64,000 nt of DNA from a virus: the IMG/VR virus record IMGVR_UViG_3300030107_004732, positions 21,246 to 85,245 of that record. One strand, given 5' to 3'. Position numbers and translations under genes: made by a program. The notes under the pieces were generated by a model, which saw only the letters and a list, made by a program, of their open reading frames with translations, had not been told where the DNA came from and ran no database searches. Each line of letters opens with the position of its first letter. The first letter of the stretch is position 1. Positions 1-6,732 of the stretch are shown here, in pieces.

Positions 1-1455
1 TATAGTATCATCATGCCCCATTCTTGGACCAAATGTAAAAATTTCATGTTGTAAATCATAATGATCTTTTCTTACAAACATACTTCTTATTGCAAATCTT
101 TGTGCTAATATTTCTTGTATTCTATCTCTTTTACTCATTCTATTTCCTGGCTTTTCAGCACAATATTTAACACTAAAATCATTCTTTCTTCTCATTTCTG
201 AAACCAATGCTTGAAAGACTGGTTTAGACATAGTAGTGTCTTCAATGGTAAAAAGAGAAGGGTGATAAATTTTGTTATAATCAAATAAATGATCCACAAT
301 CCCTTTTTTACCAGTTCCAGGAATCCCCAAAACAGGTAATGACCTATTACGAAGATAGTCAAGAACATAGCAATTATTGTCACTATCAATAGCGACCATG
401 ATGATAACACTAAAGTCAGTATCTCTTCTAGCGCTATCCGTAGCTGGGTCAACGCCCGCAAAGACATTAACAGGTTTTTCAGTTCCGTCTTCAAGTATGA
501 CGTAGTTAATCCCAGTATCTTCATCATGTTTAAATCTTCCATCCCAAAACTGTAAATGATCTCTTGTAAAAATAGCATCTTCACTATTTTGTACTTCCAT
601 CATATACTCTTGATAAAACTTTTGTGGCTGACCTGAATCGGCATAGAACTTCTTTTTACGTTCCATTTCTTTTTTTCCAAACCAACCAGGCCATAAAGAT
701 GAACCATCTGGCTGTAAAGCTTTATAACTTATCACATGCCAACTATATTTTTCACCTTGTTTAACAGCTTTTTCTTTACCCACAAGTATATTTTGTATAA
801 AGGAGTCAAAGTGAACAGGAGTTCCATTGATCCTAAGCCTACCCGTATGAGGCTCAAGAGCAGGGAAAACAACTGCGGTAACAAGATTCGCAATTTTAGC
901 ACGAGACTCAGACGTAATGGTATTATTTTCATCTTCAAAGTCGTCAAGAACAATGAGGTCATATCTTTTATGGAGTTTAGCTCCTCCTCTAATGCCTGAC
1001 AAATTTGATTTTGATATGAGTTTACATCCATTTGTTAGCTCTATATCGTCTTCTGTCCATTTCTTACCTTTTAAATTACCGAAATAATACGAAACTTTTT
1101 CATTATATTCCAAATGGTATTTTATATAATCCAAATTAGGTACACTGATTTTAGACGATGCGGCTACCCATCCATAAAATAAAGGGCTTGTAGCAAAACA
1201 AAAATCTCTCATAATACTACATTTAGTTAATACTGTTTTACCATGTCCTCTAGGCAGAATAACAGCTAACTGTCTTTTATCCATATCCATTAAAGAATCT
1301 GCTACCTCATAATGAAAAAAGGGAGTTTCACTTCTCATAAAATCGTCTGCTAAAAATAATTTACCAAATGAAATCATGTCTTTTTGTGCAAGCATAAGAG
1401 CTTCTTCTGCCTTGCTAACGTTTTCTTTATTTATATTTAAGTTATATTTTGACAT
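1..1455 (-). CDS. terL: Terminase large subunit, module A (C-terminus outside window)
   Basis: ATPase-nuclease motor that drives phage DNA into the prohead. The 485 visible codons read without interruption from the ATG at 1455 to the window edge; about 30 C-terminal residues are missing judging by the module B copy at 52503-54059. Walker A is PRGHGKT (residues 68-74), the Walker B strand with LDDFEDE follows near residues 166-175, and the nuclease acidic residues begin at GVDPATDS (D336). The start codon overlaps the stop of the lysin gene (TAATG). It is colinear with the module B terminase, clearly diverged, and all motifs are retained, so it looks functional rather than decayed. Confidence 0.95.
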   Translation of the reverse strand, partial: MSKYNLNINKENVSKAEEALMLAQKDMISFGKLFLADDFMRSETPFFHYEVADSLMDMDKRQLAVILPRGHGKTVLTKCSIMRDFCFATSPLFYGWVAASSKISVPNLDYIKYHLEYNEKVSYYFGNLKGKKWTEDDIELTNGCKLISKSNLSGIRGGAKLHKRYDLIVLDDFEDENNTITSESRAKIANLVTAVVFPALEPHTGRLRINGTPVHFDSFIQNILVGKEKAVKQGEKYSWHVISYKALQPDGSSLWPGWFGKKEMERKKKFYADSGQPQKFYQEYMMEVQNSEDAIFTRDHLQFWDGRFKHDEDTGINYVILEDGTEKPVNVFAGVDPATDSARRDTDFSVIIMVAIDSDNNCYVLDYLRNRSLPVLGIPGTGKKGIVDHLFDYNKIYHPSLFTIEDTTMSKPVFQALVSEMRRKNDFSVKYCAEKPGNRMSKRDRIQEILAQRFAIRSMFVRKDHYDLQHEIFTFGPRMGHDDTI

Positions 1456-2606
1456 TAACGTTTATCATACATTAAATCTCTTAAAAGAGCTCCTGAAGCA
1501 GCCTTTGCATCAAATCCACCTTTATGAGAAAAAATTTGATTTTCAAATTGAACCATATTATCAGTTTGAGGTGTAAATCTAAAAACTTTAGTTATACTAT
1601 TTGGTCCAGAAATACGATTTAAATGTTCCCAACTATAAAATCTATGCTCTATACCTGATTGATGATCTCCTGCATCTTTTCCTTTCCAATGCGCATCAGT
1701 ATAATTACCAGAAGCAAATAAAACACCTTTTTCTGTAACATCTAATACAATCATAGAATGTTTACCAGATTCATTTCCAGCTCTTGCTGCAAAATCACCT
1801 TCTTCTCCCATAATAACCCAATCACCTGGTTGAGCATTTTGAAAAGAATTAGAAGGGTTTCCGTCACCAACAGTTGTCCAATGTTTCCAAGATTCAGAAG
1901 GATCTCCTTTGTTACCTTTTTGAATTGCGTCAATAATATAATTATTATTACTAGACCATTTATCTTCTGTTTTAGACCAAGGTAAATAATTAATTAGTCC
2001 AGCACCTGTATAAACTGCACATGCAGTATCAGCACATACTGAACCAGATCTTCCTTCTGGACCATCTTCACCAGGCATTAACGTAAAATGAGCTTTTCCG
2101 TCACCATAAGGAGATTCATAAATAGATTGTACCCCAGCTCTTTCTAAATAAGAGTTTACAATTTCTGCAGCATAAGGACTTGCTTCATCAAAATTAGCTA
2201 CACTTGTTCCATACATGTCTTTTGCAAGTTTTATTTCTACTTGTCTTTTAATTTCACGCATATGCACTTTATTATCTTTCATACCTTTTATAAAATAATA
2301 AAAATCATTAGTTTTGACTTGATTTAATTTTTTAGGGTTTTTTTCTAATTTGTTATGATCTACTAAAATATTATAAGCTATATTATCAATATCAATTGAA
2401 TATATTGATTTAAAGTCATTATCTGAACTATAAACAGGATAACTCCCTCCAAAAGTAAGTTCAGTTTCAGGAAACTCGTCAGGATGACGGCCTATAACCA
2501 TATTAGCCATACCTAGCCCAGAAGCTACAGCAGTTGATGCTTCTGAAAGCCTCCTTCTAGCTTCAGTTGTCCCTGCTTGCATTAGTACATCAAGTAACCC
2601 AGGCAT
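1455..2606 (-). CDS. Papain-fold (NlpC/P60- or CHAP-like) putative cell-wall peptidase
   Basis: 383 aa. The C-terminal half looks like a papain-fold peptidoglycan hydrolase: a cysteine-containing helix (C191-ADTA-C196) after a short turn, a PGDWV strand near residue 260, and GKHSMIV with H283 as candidate catalytic histidine, then aromatic strands. The N-terminal half (residues 1-170) is not recognised and may be a virion anchor or wall-binding part. It lies between terS and terL, coupled to both neighbours by TAATG overlaps. Module B has no counterpart between its terS and terL and uses a T4-type lysozyme elsewhere. An endolysin or virion-associated hydrolase is likely; the exact family is uncertain. 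Confidence 0.6.
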   Translation of the reverse strand: MPGLLDVLMQAGTTEARRRLSEASTAVASGLGMANMVIGRHPDEFPETELTFGGSYPVYSSDNDFKSIYSIDIDNIAYNILVDHNKLEKNPKKLNQVKTNDFYYFIKGMKDNKVHMREIKRQVEIKLAKDMYGTSVANFDEASPYAAEIVNSYLERAGVQSIYESPYGDGKAHFTLMPGEDGPEGRSGSVCADTACAVYTGAGLINYLPWSKTEDKWSSNNNYIIDAIQKGNKGDPSESWKHWTTVGDGNPSNSFQNAQPGDWVIMGEEGDFAARAGNESGKHSMIVLDVTEKGVLFASGNYTDAHWKGKDAGDHQSGIEHRFYSWEHLNRISGPNSITKVFRFTPQTDNMVQFENQIFSHKGGFDAKAASGALLRDLMYDKR

Positions 2607-2800
2607 TAATAACTCTTATCTTTTTTTAATTGAGCTAACTCTTCATCTGTTATTGATCCATCAATTAGTCTATCAATAATATTTAATATTTGCGCTTGAG
2701 GCATGAATGCTTTTCCTACAGGTGAGTTAATAATATCAAATATTTGATCTGCAGAACTTCTTATATACTCATCAGTAACATCTAATTTCTTTGAAGCCAT
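2606..2800 (-). CDS. Small hypothetical protein between terS and lysin
   Basis: 64 aa, not recognised, predicted mostly helical with an acidic middle and a lysine-rich end (KKDKSY). The ATG at 2800 directly follows the terS stop and uses a GGAG site located inside the end of terS, so it is probably translated by coupling. Its own stop overlaps the ATG of the lysin gene. The position suggests a packaging or lysis accessory role, but nothing in the sequence fixes a function. Confidence 0.7.
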   Translation of the reverse strand: MASKKLDVTDEYIRSSADQIFDIINSPVGKAFMPQAQILNIIDRLIDGSITDEELAQLKKDKSY

Positions 2801-3532
2801 TTATTCTCCTATCTCTTTTGGCCTTTCAGCCTCTACTAAGTGTTTGTCTGCAAACCCCTGAAATAATGCTCCTGATACCTGAGTAACAGTAGTTTTGTTC
2901 TTATCTTCTAAATCCATAATATCCGATAATTTAAACAATGCTTTTAGTCTAGTTTCATCTTTCTCAGATGTTAATGCAATATTGTTAATGTTTTCAAGTA
3001 CAGCTTTTTCATCTATACCTATTTCTTTTAATATAGGCTTTAGTTCTTCTTTCATAGCCGTCATAATCCTTTTTGTTTTTACAAGTTGCGCAGATTTCTG
3101 TTTAGCATAACCAGGGCTATTTGTAGGAAAAGCCTTCATATAAGCTTCCTGTGGTGATAACCCAGATACAATATACCCAACGAATAGATGCTCATGCTTA
3201 CTTAGTACGGTCCGATCTAGCAGAACGTCTGCAGAGCTCTTATTCCCTCCAAAGGAATAAATATTGAGTCTGCGCGAAGTGTCCATCTTCGCCTTGGAGG
3301 TTACTGGAAAAGTCCCAGTGCACGTGCCAACGTATTCCCTAACCTTGTTCCGCCCTTTCGGCACGACCATCTTTCCTTTGCGCAATATTTGTATGTAACA
3401 GTTGTCATCAGCCTTTACCCAATCGCCTATATTAGCACTGCGCCAGTTACTTGCGATTTTTATACTGCTAGGTATTTCGCTAATGTCATCGAATACAGTA
3501 TGTTCTATTCTATTTACTTTATATACTCTCAT
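2801..3532 (-). CDS. terS: Terminase small subunit, module A
   Basis: 243 aa DNA-recognition subunit of the packaging enzyme. The middle (residues 115-150) has the small-terminase pattern of a helix-turn-helix followed by AYMKAFPTN and a basic helix; the C-terminal half (residues 160-220: ENINNIALTSEKDETRLKALFKLSDIMDL) is a helical oligomerisation region nearly identical to the module B copy at 54052-54774. The N-terminal 100 residues resemble module B only partly. The matching DNA (about 3190-3490) is visibly richer in G and C than its surroundings. A GC hairpin lies just upstream of the start codon. Confidence 0.85.
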   Translation of the reverse strand: MRVYKVNRIEHTVFDDISEIPSSIKIASNWRSANIGDWVKADDNCYIQILRKGKMVVPKGRNKVREYVGTCTGTFPVTSKAKMDTSRRLNIYSFGGNKSSADVLLDRTVLSKHEHLFVGYIVSGLSPQEAYMKAFPTNSPGYAKQKSAQLVKTKRIMTAMKEELKPILKEIGIDEKAVLENINNIALTSEKDETRLKALFKLSDIMDLEDKNKTTVTQVSGALFQGFADKHLVEAERPKEIGE

Positions 3533-3542
3533 AATAAACAGA

Positions 3543-3557
3543 GCCCCGTCAAGGGGC
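3543..3557 (-). promoter_or_regulatory. GC-rich hairpin in the terS leader
   Basis: GCCCC and GGGGC form a 5-bp stem with a 5-nt loop, 11 nt upstream of the terS ATG on the minus strand, in an otherwise AT-rich gap. No T-run follows, so it is not a clear terminator. It overlaps the only G-rich stretch that could serve as ribosome binding site and could therefore tune terS translation. Confidence 0.35.
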
Positions 3558-3565
3558 GGTAGGAA

Positions 3566-3742
3566 TCAAGCTTTAGCATAATCCTTACCTATTTTTATTA
3601 GTTGCATATCTTCTACAGTTAACTTATATACATTATCTTGAGTTATATCTATAATATCATCATCTTCTATTACTTCTTCCTGTATCCATTCTACAGTATC
3701 ACTATCTTCATCATATTTAATAGTTAGTATGTACTTTTTCAT
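3566..3742 (-). CDS. Small acidic protein, first gene of the module A leftward unit
   Basis: 58 aa beginning MKKYILTIKYDEDSDTVEW, with a strongly acidic centre (EEVIEDDDIID). Its N-terminal pattern, short beta strands followed by an acidic segment, matches the module B gene at 54771-54986 that also precedes terS, so the pair is conserved in position and composition. No Shine-Dalgarno site is visible, and the promoter-like motif at 3751-3779 would start a transcript only a few bases before the ATG. Function unknown; possibly a packaging regulator. Confidence 0.65.
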   Translation of the reverse strand: MKKYILTIKYDEDSDTVEWIQEEVIEDDDIIDITQDNVYKLTVEDMQLIKIGKDYAKA

Positions 3743-3750
3743 ATTGAAAT

Positions 3751-3779
3751 TTATTAAATGGATTATTTAAAAGCAACAA
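3751..3779 (-). promoter_or_regulatory. Promoter-like motif shared with 33516-33544
   Basis: On the minus strand: -35 TTGTTG, 17-bp spacer ending CCATT, -10 TAATAA. The same block, including spacer bases outside the two hexamers, recurs at 33516-33544 upstream of another leftward gene. It could be a sigma-70-type promoter or a phage-specific promoter. It faces the leftward packaging genes. Confidence 0.5.
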
Positions 3780-3803
3780 TTATTTTAAAACGACTTTTGA
3801 AAA

Positions 3804-3831
3804 TTGTGCAATTTTAGTGCTTGGCTATATT
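3804..3831 (+). promoter_or_regulatory. Candidate rightward promoter
   Basis: TTGTGC, 16 bp, TATATT in the divergent region, directed towards the monocistronic gene at 3924. Matches to consensus are partial, and the region is AT-rich enough to give chance matches. Confidence 0.3.
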
Positions 3832-3843
3832 ACGCACCCCCGC

Positions 3844-3868
3844 CCCCCTTCGGGGGATTTCCAAATTT
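3844..3868 (+). promoter_or_regulatory. GC hairpin plus ATTTCCAAATTT element
   Basis: CCCCC-TTC-GGGGG (3844-3856) is immediately followed by ATTTCCAAATTT (3857-3868). The same 12-base core occurs at 55015-55026 in the corresponding divergent region of module B, where it is part of a perfect palindrome. An operator for divergent transcription is plausible; the hairpin could be a leader element of the 3924 gene. Confidence 0.35.
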
Positions 3869-3923
3869 ACTTTTTAGTTATTTTTGATTTATATTATTTC
3901 GTTAACTAACAAAAGGAGATCCG

Positions 3924-4292
3924 ATGGACGAGATCAAGAAAAAGATACTCGCAATTATCTTGCGAGGTATGGAAGCGCAGACTAACTGCGGTATCCAAGC
4001 TATGCAAATGCAAGCGATTAAAGGTAGAATGCCTAACTGGCAAGCACAACAGTTCATGACTAATAACAACCAAGCGTTGTTAGGGTTTGGAACGATGGCT
4101 CCCAACATATTAAATGGGACATTGCCTGCACAGCAAGGTAATCCTGAGTTGACTCAGCTTGTTGAGTTACTCAAGTCGTCAGACAAGGGGTCTAGCAAGA
4201 CAGATAAGAAGCTAGGTTACCTATCTAATGACATTAAGAACCTTACCGCAAGTGTTAAAGCATTAGTTGATTCACAACAACCTAAGCCGTAA
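3924..4292 (+). CDS. Hypothetical protein, monocistronic
   Basis: 122 aa, not recognised. The N-terminal half is rich in Met, Gln and Asn (AMQMQAIKGRMPNWQAQQFM); the C-terminal half is probably a helical coil (residues 65-115) ending QQPKP. A clear AAAGGAG site precedes the ATG. The gene stands alone between a divergent control region and a strong terminator, which suggests its own regulation and possibly high expression. Base composition is richer in G and C than its neighbours. Module B has a different monocistronic gene in the same slot (55551-55910). Confidence 0.8.
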   Translation: MDEIKKKILAIILRGMEAQTNCGIQAMQMQAIKGRMPNWQAQQFMTNNNQALLGFGTMAPNILNGTLPAQQGNPELTQLVELLKSSDKGSSKTDKKLGYLSNDIKNLTASVKALVDSQQPKP

Positions 4293-4313
4293 GCTTAACA
4301 GTTAACAGTAATT

Positions 4314-4333
4314 GGGGTCTTCGGGCCCCTTTT
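4314..4333 (+). terminator. Rho-independent terminator
   Basis: GGGGTC-TTCG-GGCCCC forms a 6-bp stem with a stable UUCG tetraloop followed by TTTT, 22 bp after the stop of the 3924 gene. One of the clearest terminators in the window. Confidence 0.85.
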
Positions 4334-4404
4334 ACCTATTTTATTACTAAAATAACTTAATATTTATACAAATACAGGCAAATATAGTGATATATGGTAT
4401 GATA

Positions 4405-4434
4405 TAGACATACAGCAATATAGCCTGCTACAAT
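4405..4434 (+). promoter_or_regulatory. Candidate promoter of the module A early block
   Basis: TAGACA, 18-bp spacer, TACAAT with an extended -10 TG (TGCTACAAT). It lies 110 bp upstream of the first gene of the long rightward block and just after the 4314-4333 terminator, the expected place for an early promoter. Confidence 0.5.
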
Positions 4435-4513
4435 GTATGCGTGTGTGTATGATATATATATAAACTTATACCACACATATAACAAGTATTTTGTTTTCTC
4501 CTAACCTATTAAC

Positions 4514-4533
4514 GCCTAGTGTAAAAGCTAGGC
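4514..4533 (+). promoter_or_regulatory. Leader hairpin before the first early gene
   Basis: GCCTAG and CTAGGC pair with an 8-nt loop; the AAAGG binding site and GTG start of the next gene follow within 14 nt. It may modulate translation of the first early gene. Confidence 0.35.
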
Positions 4534-4546
4534 AGAAAGGCATATC

Positions 4547-5044
4547 GTGATAGATATTAGCAATAAAGTCATTGGTACTTCATTAGGCCAATGCATTAGG
4601 GATATATTAGTTGGACATGTCAAGTTCACTGATGTAATAATGATATATTGTGGTACAAACATACAATCTCAAAGAGACCTTAATAAAGTAATTGATAGGT
4701 ATTCTAGAGATGTATGGGCTTTTCACAATGAAGAAGTAATTAGACAAGTGATAGATTATTTTCTATTTAGAGGTTTAATACAACAGGAAAGAGTTGGTAA
4801 TAACATTTATTATGGTTCTTATCCTAATCATACTAAACTTTGGTATAAACTATCAGACTTTGATGTTAAAATTCAAAAAGCGTTTACTGTAGTATTTAGC
4901 GCTAATTTGGATAATTCTGATAAAGGTGATATACCTGACGCTGATAAAAGACGCAATTCTTCAGTTAAAGAAGAGTTGGATGATTTAATATTAGCTAACG
5001 CAAAAATTTATGATGCTAAAAGAAGGAGGTGTTTAAATGATTAA
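4547..5044 (+). CDS. Hypothetical early protein
   Basis: 165 aa, not recognised. It starts at GTG (4547) with AAAGG six bases upstream; no better start exists. The centre (residues 50-90: a helix-rich segment with EEVIRQVIDYFLFRGLIQQERVGN) has the look of a small winged-helix domain, and the C-terminus is charged (DADKRRNSSVKEELDD...). It overlaps the next gene by 8 bp. As first gene of the early block it could be a host-takeover or regulatory factor, but this is inferred from position only. Confidence 0.7.
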   Translation: MIDISNKVIGTSLGQCIRDILVGHVKFTDVIMIYCGTNIQSQRDLNKVIDRYSRDVWAFHNEEVIRQVIDYFLFRGLIQQERVGNNIYYGSYPNHTKLWYKLSDFDVKIQKAFTVVFSANLDNSDKGDIPDADKRRNSSVKEELDDLILANAKIYDAKRRRCLND

Positions 5045-5411
5045 TATGATACCTATAAGAGATGATCATAAGAAAGTATTAGTGAGTGCTAAAGATATAA
5101 AAACTATCTTCACTTTTGAAAGAGAGCCACGTTCAGAGACATTAGAGCAAAGACTTGCTGCTAAAAGAAATAATGAACAAGTATATTGTATTAATATAAA
5201 ATATGATAGTTATTTTGAAGAAAATGGGATTGTTCTATCATATAGAAATGAATCAATACGAGATACGGTATTTGAGAGTATTTATAAAACATTAGACTCC
5301 CGATCTAATATAGTTGATAATAGTTCAACAAAGGCAATTGAGCCTGTGATGCGTAAAGATCCTAAGTTTACATTTTATGATGTATGTGTAGGAGGTGCTT
5401 TATATGAATGA
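5037..5411 (+). CDS. Hypothetical early protein
   Basis: 124 aa, not recognised. Strong AAGGAGG site seven bases before the ATG, located inside the upstream gene. Mixed alpha/beta composition with charged surface segments (REPRSETLEQRLAAKRNNE) and no membrane segments or zinc motifs. It overlaps both neighbours, so translation is coupled within the early block. Confidence 0.7.
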   Translation: MINMIPIRDDHKKVLVSAKDIKTIFTFEREPRSETLEQRLAAKRNNEQVYCINIKYDSYFEENGIVLSYRNESIRDTVFESIYKTLDSRSNIVDNSSTKAIEPVMRKDPKFTFYDVCVGGALYE

Positions 5412-5619
5412 TATTTATACAGCAACATTATTGTTCCCAGATGGTCATTTAGAGGTCTGGGAGCATATTGTTTATAATTATGCAGATGCTAGAACAGTGC
5501 ATCTTTATTTAGAACTGTTTCGTCTTAATGGTGTGAAAATAGTAGATCAAACAAATGATAAACTACTATATATACCTAAAATAGTATCATCATATCAATT
5601 AAGGGGGATGTTACAATGA
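5404..5619 (+). CDS. Small hypothetical protein
   Basis: 71 aa starting at ATG 5404 (MNDIYTATLLFPDGHLEVW), chosen because GGAGG at 5391-5395 is eight bases upstream; an in-frame GTG at 5395 lies inside that binding site. The pattern suggests a small alpha/beta domain. It overlaps the preceding stop by 8 bp and the following start by 4 bp. Function unknown. Confidence 0.7.
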   Translation: MNDIYTATLLFPDGHLEVWEHIVYNYADARTVHLYLELFRLNGVKIVDQTNDKLLYIPKIVSSYQLRGMLQ

Positions 5620-6179
5620 TAAGACTATTATTATTATTAAGTGTGTGTTATGGATATGTTAATCTTGACCTATTTGTAACACATGCTGCTAAACAGACTC
5701 ATAGTTTTGTACAATATGATGGGTCTTATTATGATATTGATTACCCAATGGGTGACATATCAAGAGATAAAGGTGTGTGTACTGATGTAATAATCAGAGC
5801 ATATCGTGATTGTTGTGGAGTAGATCTACAAGAGTTAGTGTACGTAGATATGATAAATAATAATCATTTATATGATACACCTTATGAGGTTGATAATAAT
5901 ATTGACCACAGAAGAGTAAAGAACTTAAGAGTATTCTTTGAGCATAACGGATATGTTAAGCCAAATGATGATGAGTTCTATCCAGGTGATATAATTACTT
6001 GGAACCTACGCAAAAGAGGTAGTTTACCTCATATAGGAATATTATCTCATTTATATAGTATAGATGGACATCCACTGGTTATCCACAATTCTGGTGGTGG
6101 TGTAGTTATTCAAGACATATTGTTTAAATATGATATAACTGGCCATTATGTATATCGTGGAGAAGGGAGAATAAGATAA
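5616..6179 (+). CDS. DUF1287-family secreted papain-fold protein
   Basis: 187 aa. Residues 1-20 form a hydrophobic signal-like segment (MIRLLLLLSVCYGYV). The rest follows the DUF1287 pattern closely: YDGSYYDIDYPMGD, GVCTDVIIRAYR with candidate nucleophile C55, DLQELV, NIDHRRVKNL (95-104), YPGDIITWNL (122-131), LPHIGIL with H139, and VIHNSGGG (155-162). DUF1287 proteins belong to the NlpC/P60-like papain clan and are thought to act in the cell envelope. Its presence in the early block, away from the lysis genes, suggests envelope modification, superinfection exclusion or lysis control rather than virion assembly. Confidence 0.8.
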   Translation: MIRLLLLLSVCYGYVNLDLFVTHAAKQTHSFVQYDGSYYDIDYPMGDISRDKGVCTDVIIRAYRDCCGVDLQELVYVDMINNNHLYDTPYEVDNNIDHRRVKNLRVFFEHNGYVKPNDDEFYPGDIITWNLRKRGSLPHIGILSHLYSIDGHPLVIHNSGGGVVIQDILFKYDITGHYVYRGEGRIR

Positions 6180-6180
6180 T

Positions 6181-6432
6181 ATGTTTAATCCTAACCAATT
6201 AAAGCTAGATACTACCATATTACAGTCTAGAACTGTTGGTAATCTAGTAGAAATATTAAGAGAAGGCTTAAAGTCTAATGATCCATTGATATTAAAAAAA
6301 ATGGTAAAGTATATACTTAAAGAAAGAGATAAATCTTTACATATGTACAGCACTAGATCAAAAGGTGGCCATAGAAAAACTACTGTTAATAAAAAAATAG
6401 AAACAATACAAAGGAGTAAAGATGATAATTAA
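6181..6432 (+). CDS. Small basic hypothetical protein
   Basis: 83 aa, not recognised. A helical N-terminal two thirds (LVEILREGLKSNDPLILKKMVKYILKERDK) is followed by a basic tail (RSKGGHRKTTVNKKIETIQRSK). Starts two bases after the DUF1287 gene with a weak upstream site (GGGAG inside that gene). The charged tail could bind nucleic acid; function unknown. Confidence 0.65.
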   Translation: MFNPNQLKLDTTILQSRTVGNLVEILREGLKSNDPLILKKMVKYILKERDKSLHMYSTRSKGGHRKTTVNKKIETIQRSKDDN

Positions 6433-6523
6433 TATGATAAAATTATGTGCTTATACTTTAGCGATTGGCTTAACATTTGTTGGGGCATTTGCTATATTAT
6501 TCAATGTATTTATTAACATATAG
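6422..6523 (+). CDS. Small single-pass membrane peptide
   Basis: 33 aa beginning MIINMIKLC, mostly one hydrophobic helix. AAAGGAG lies five bases upstream and the gene overlaps the previous one by 11 bp. Such peptides are common in phage early regions; holin, antiholin or exclusion roles are possible but unsupported. Confidence 0.6.
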   Translation: MIINMIKLCAYTLAIGLTFVGAFAILFNVFINI

Positions 6524-6531
6524 GAGAAACT

Positions 6532-6630
6532 ATGGATGAGGAACATGAGGCTTTTGAAGCAGCATTAGAAGATATGGGCTTAAATGATGCAATAGTATTT
6601 ATATTAGCCGATGAATATTATAATTTGTAA
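6532..6630 (+). CDS. Acidic mini-protein
   Basis: 32 aa, MDEEHEAFEAALEDMGLND..., amphipathic and acidic. AGGAG is seven bases upstream of the ATG, and the gene follows the membrane peptide after 8 bp. Not recognised. Confidence 0.5.
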   Translation: MDEEHEAFEAALEDMGLNDAIVFILADEYYNL

Positions 6631-6696
6631 CTAAAACAGGCTTTCTTTGTTGAGGACAATAGTAATGATACTAAGCAAATAAACAAAGGAGGTGTT

Positions 6697-6732
6697 ATGA
6701 ATTATATTCGTGATAGTAGTAGTGTGGGATAA
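6697..6732 (+). CDS. Possible 11-codon leader peptide
   Basis: ATG to TAA encodes MNYIRDSSSVG behind a near-perfect AAAGGAGG site. It opens the long structured non-coding stretch, and its end overlaps a hairpin (AGTGT/ACACT). It could be a translated leader that couples ribosome movement to folding of the downstream RNA, or a relic. Confidence 0.35.
   Translation: MNYIRDSSSVG

Noticed and set aside
192-1031. Out-of-frame open frames within the first terminase gene, which could indicate a broken gene
   Set aside because: The terminase frame is continuous from 1455 to 1, checked at several points including the ATPase, Walker B and nuclease motifs; the other frames are shadows.
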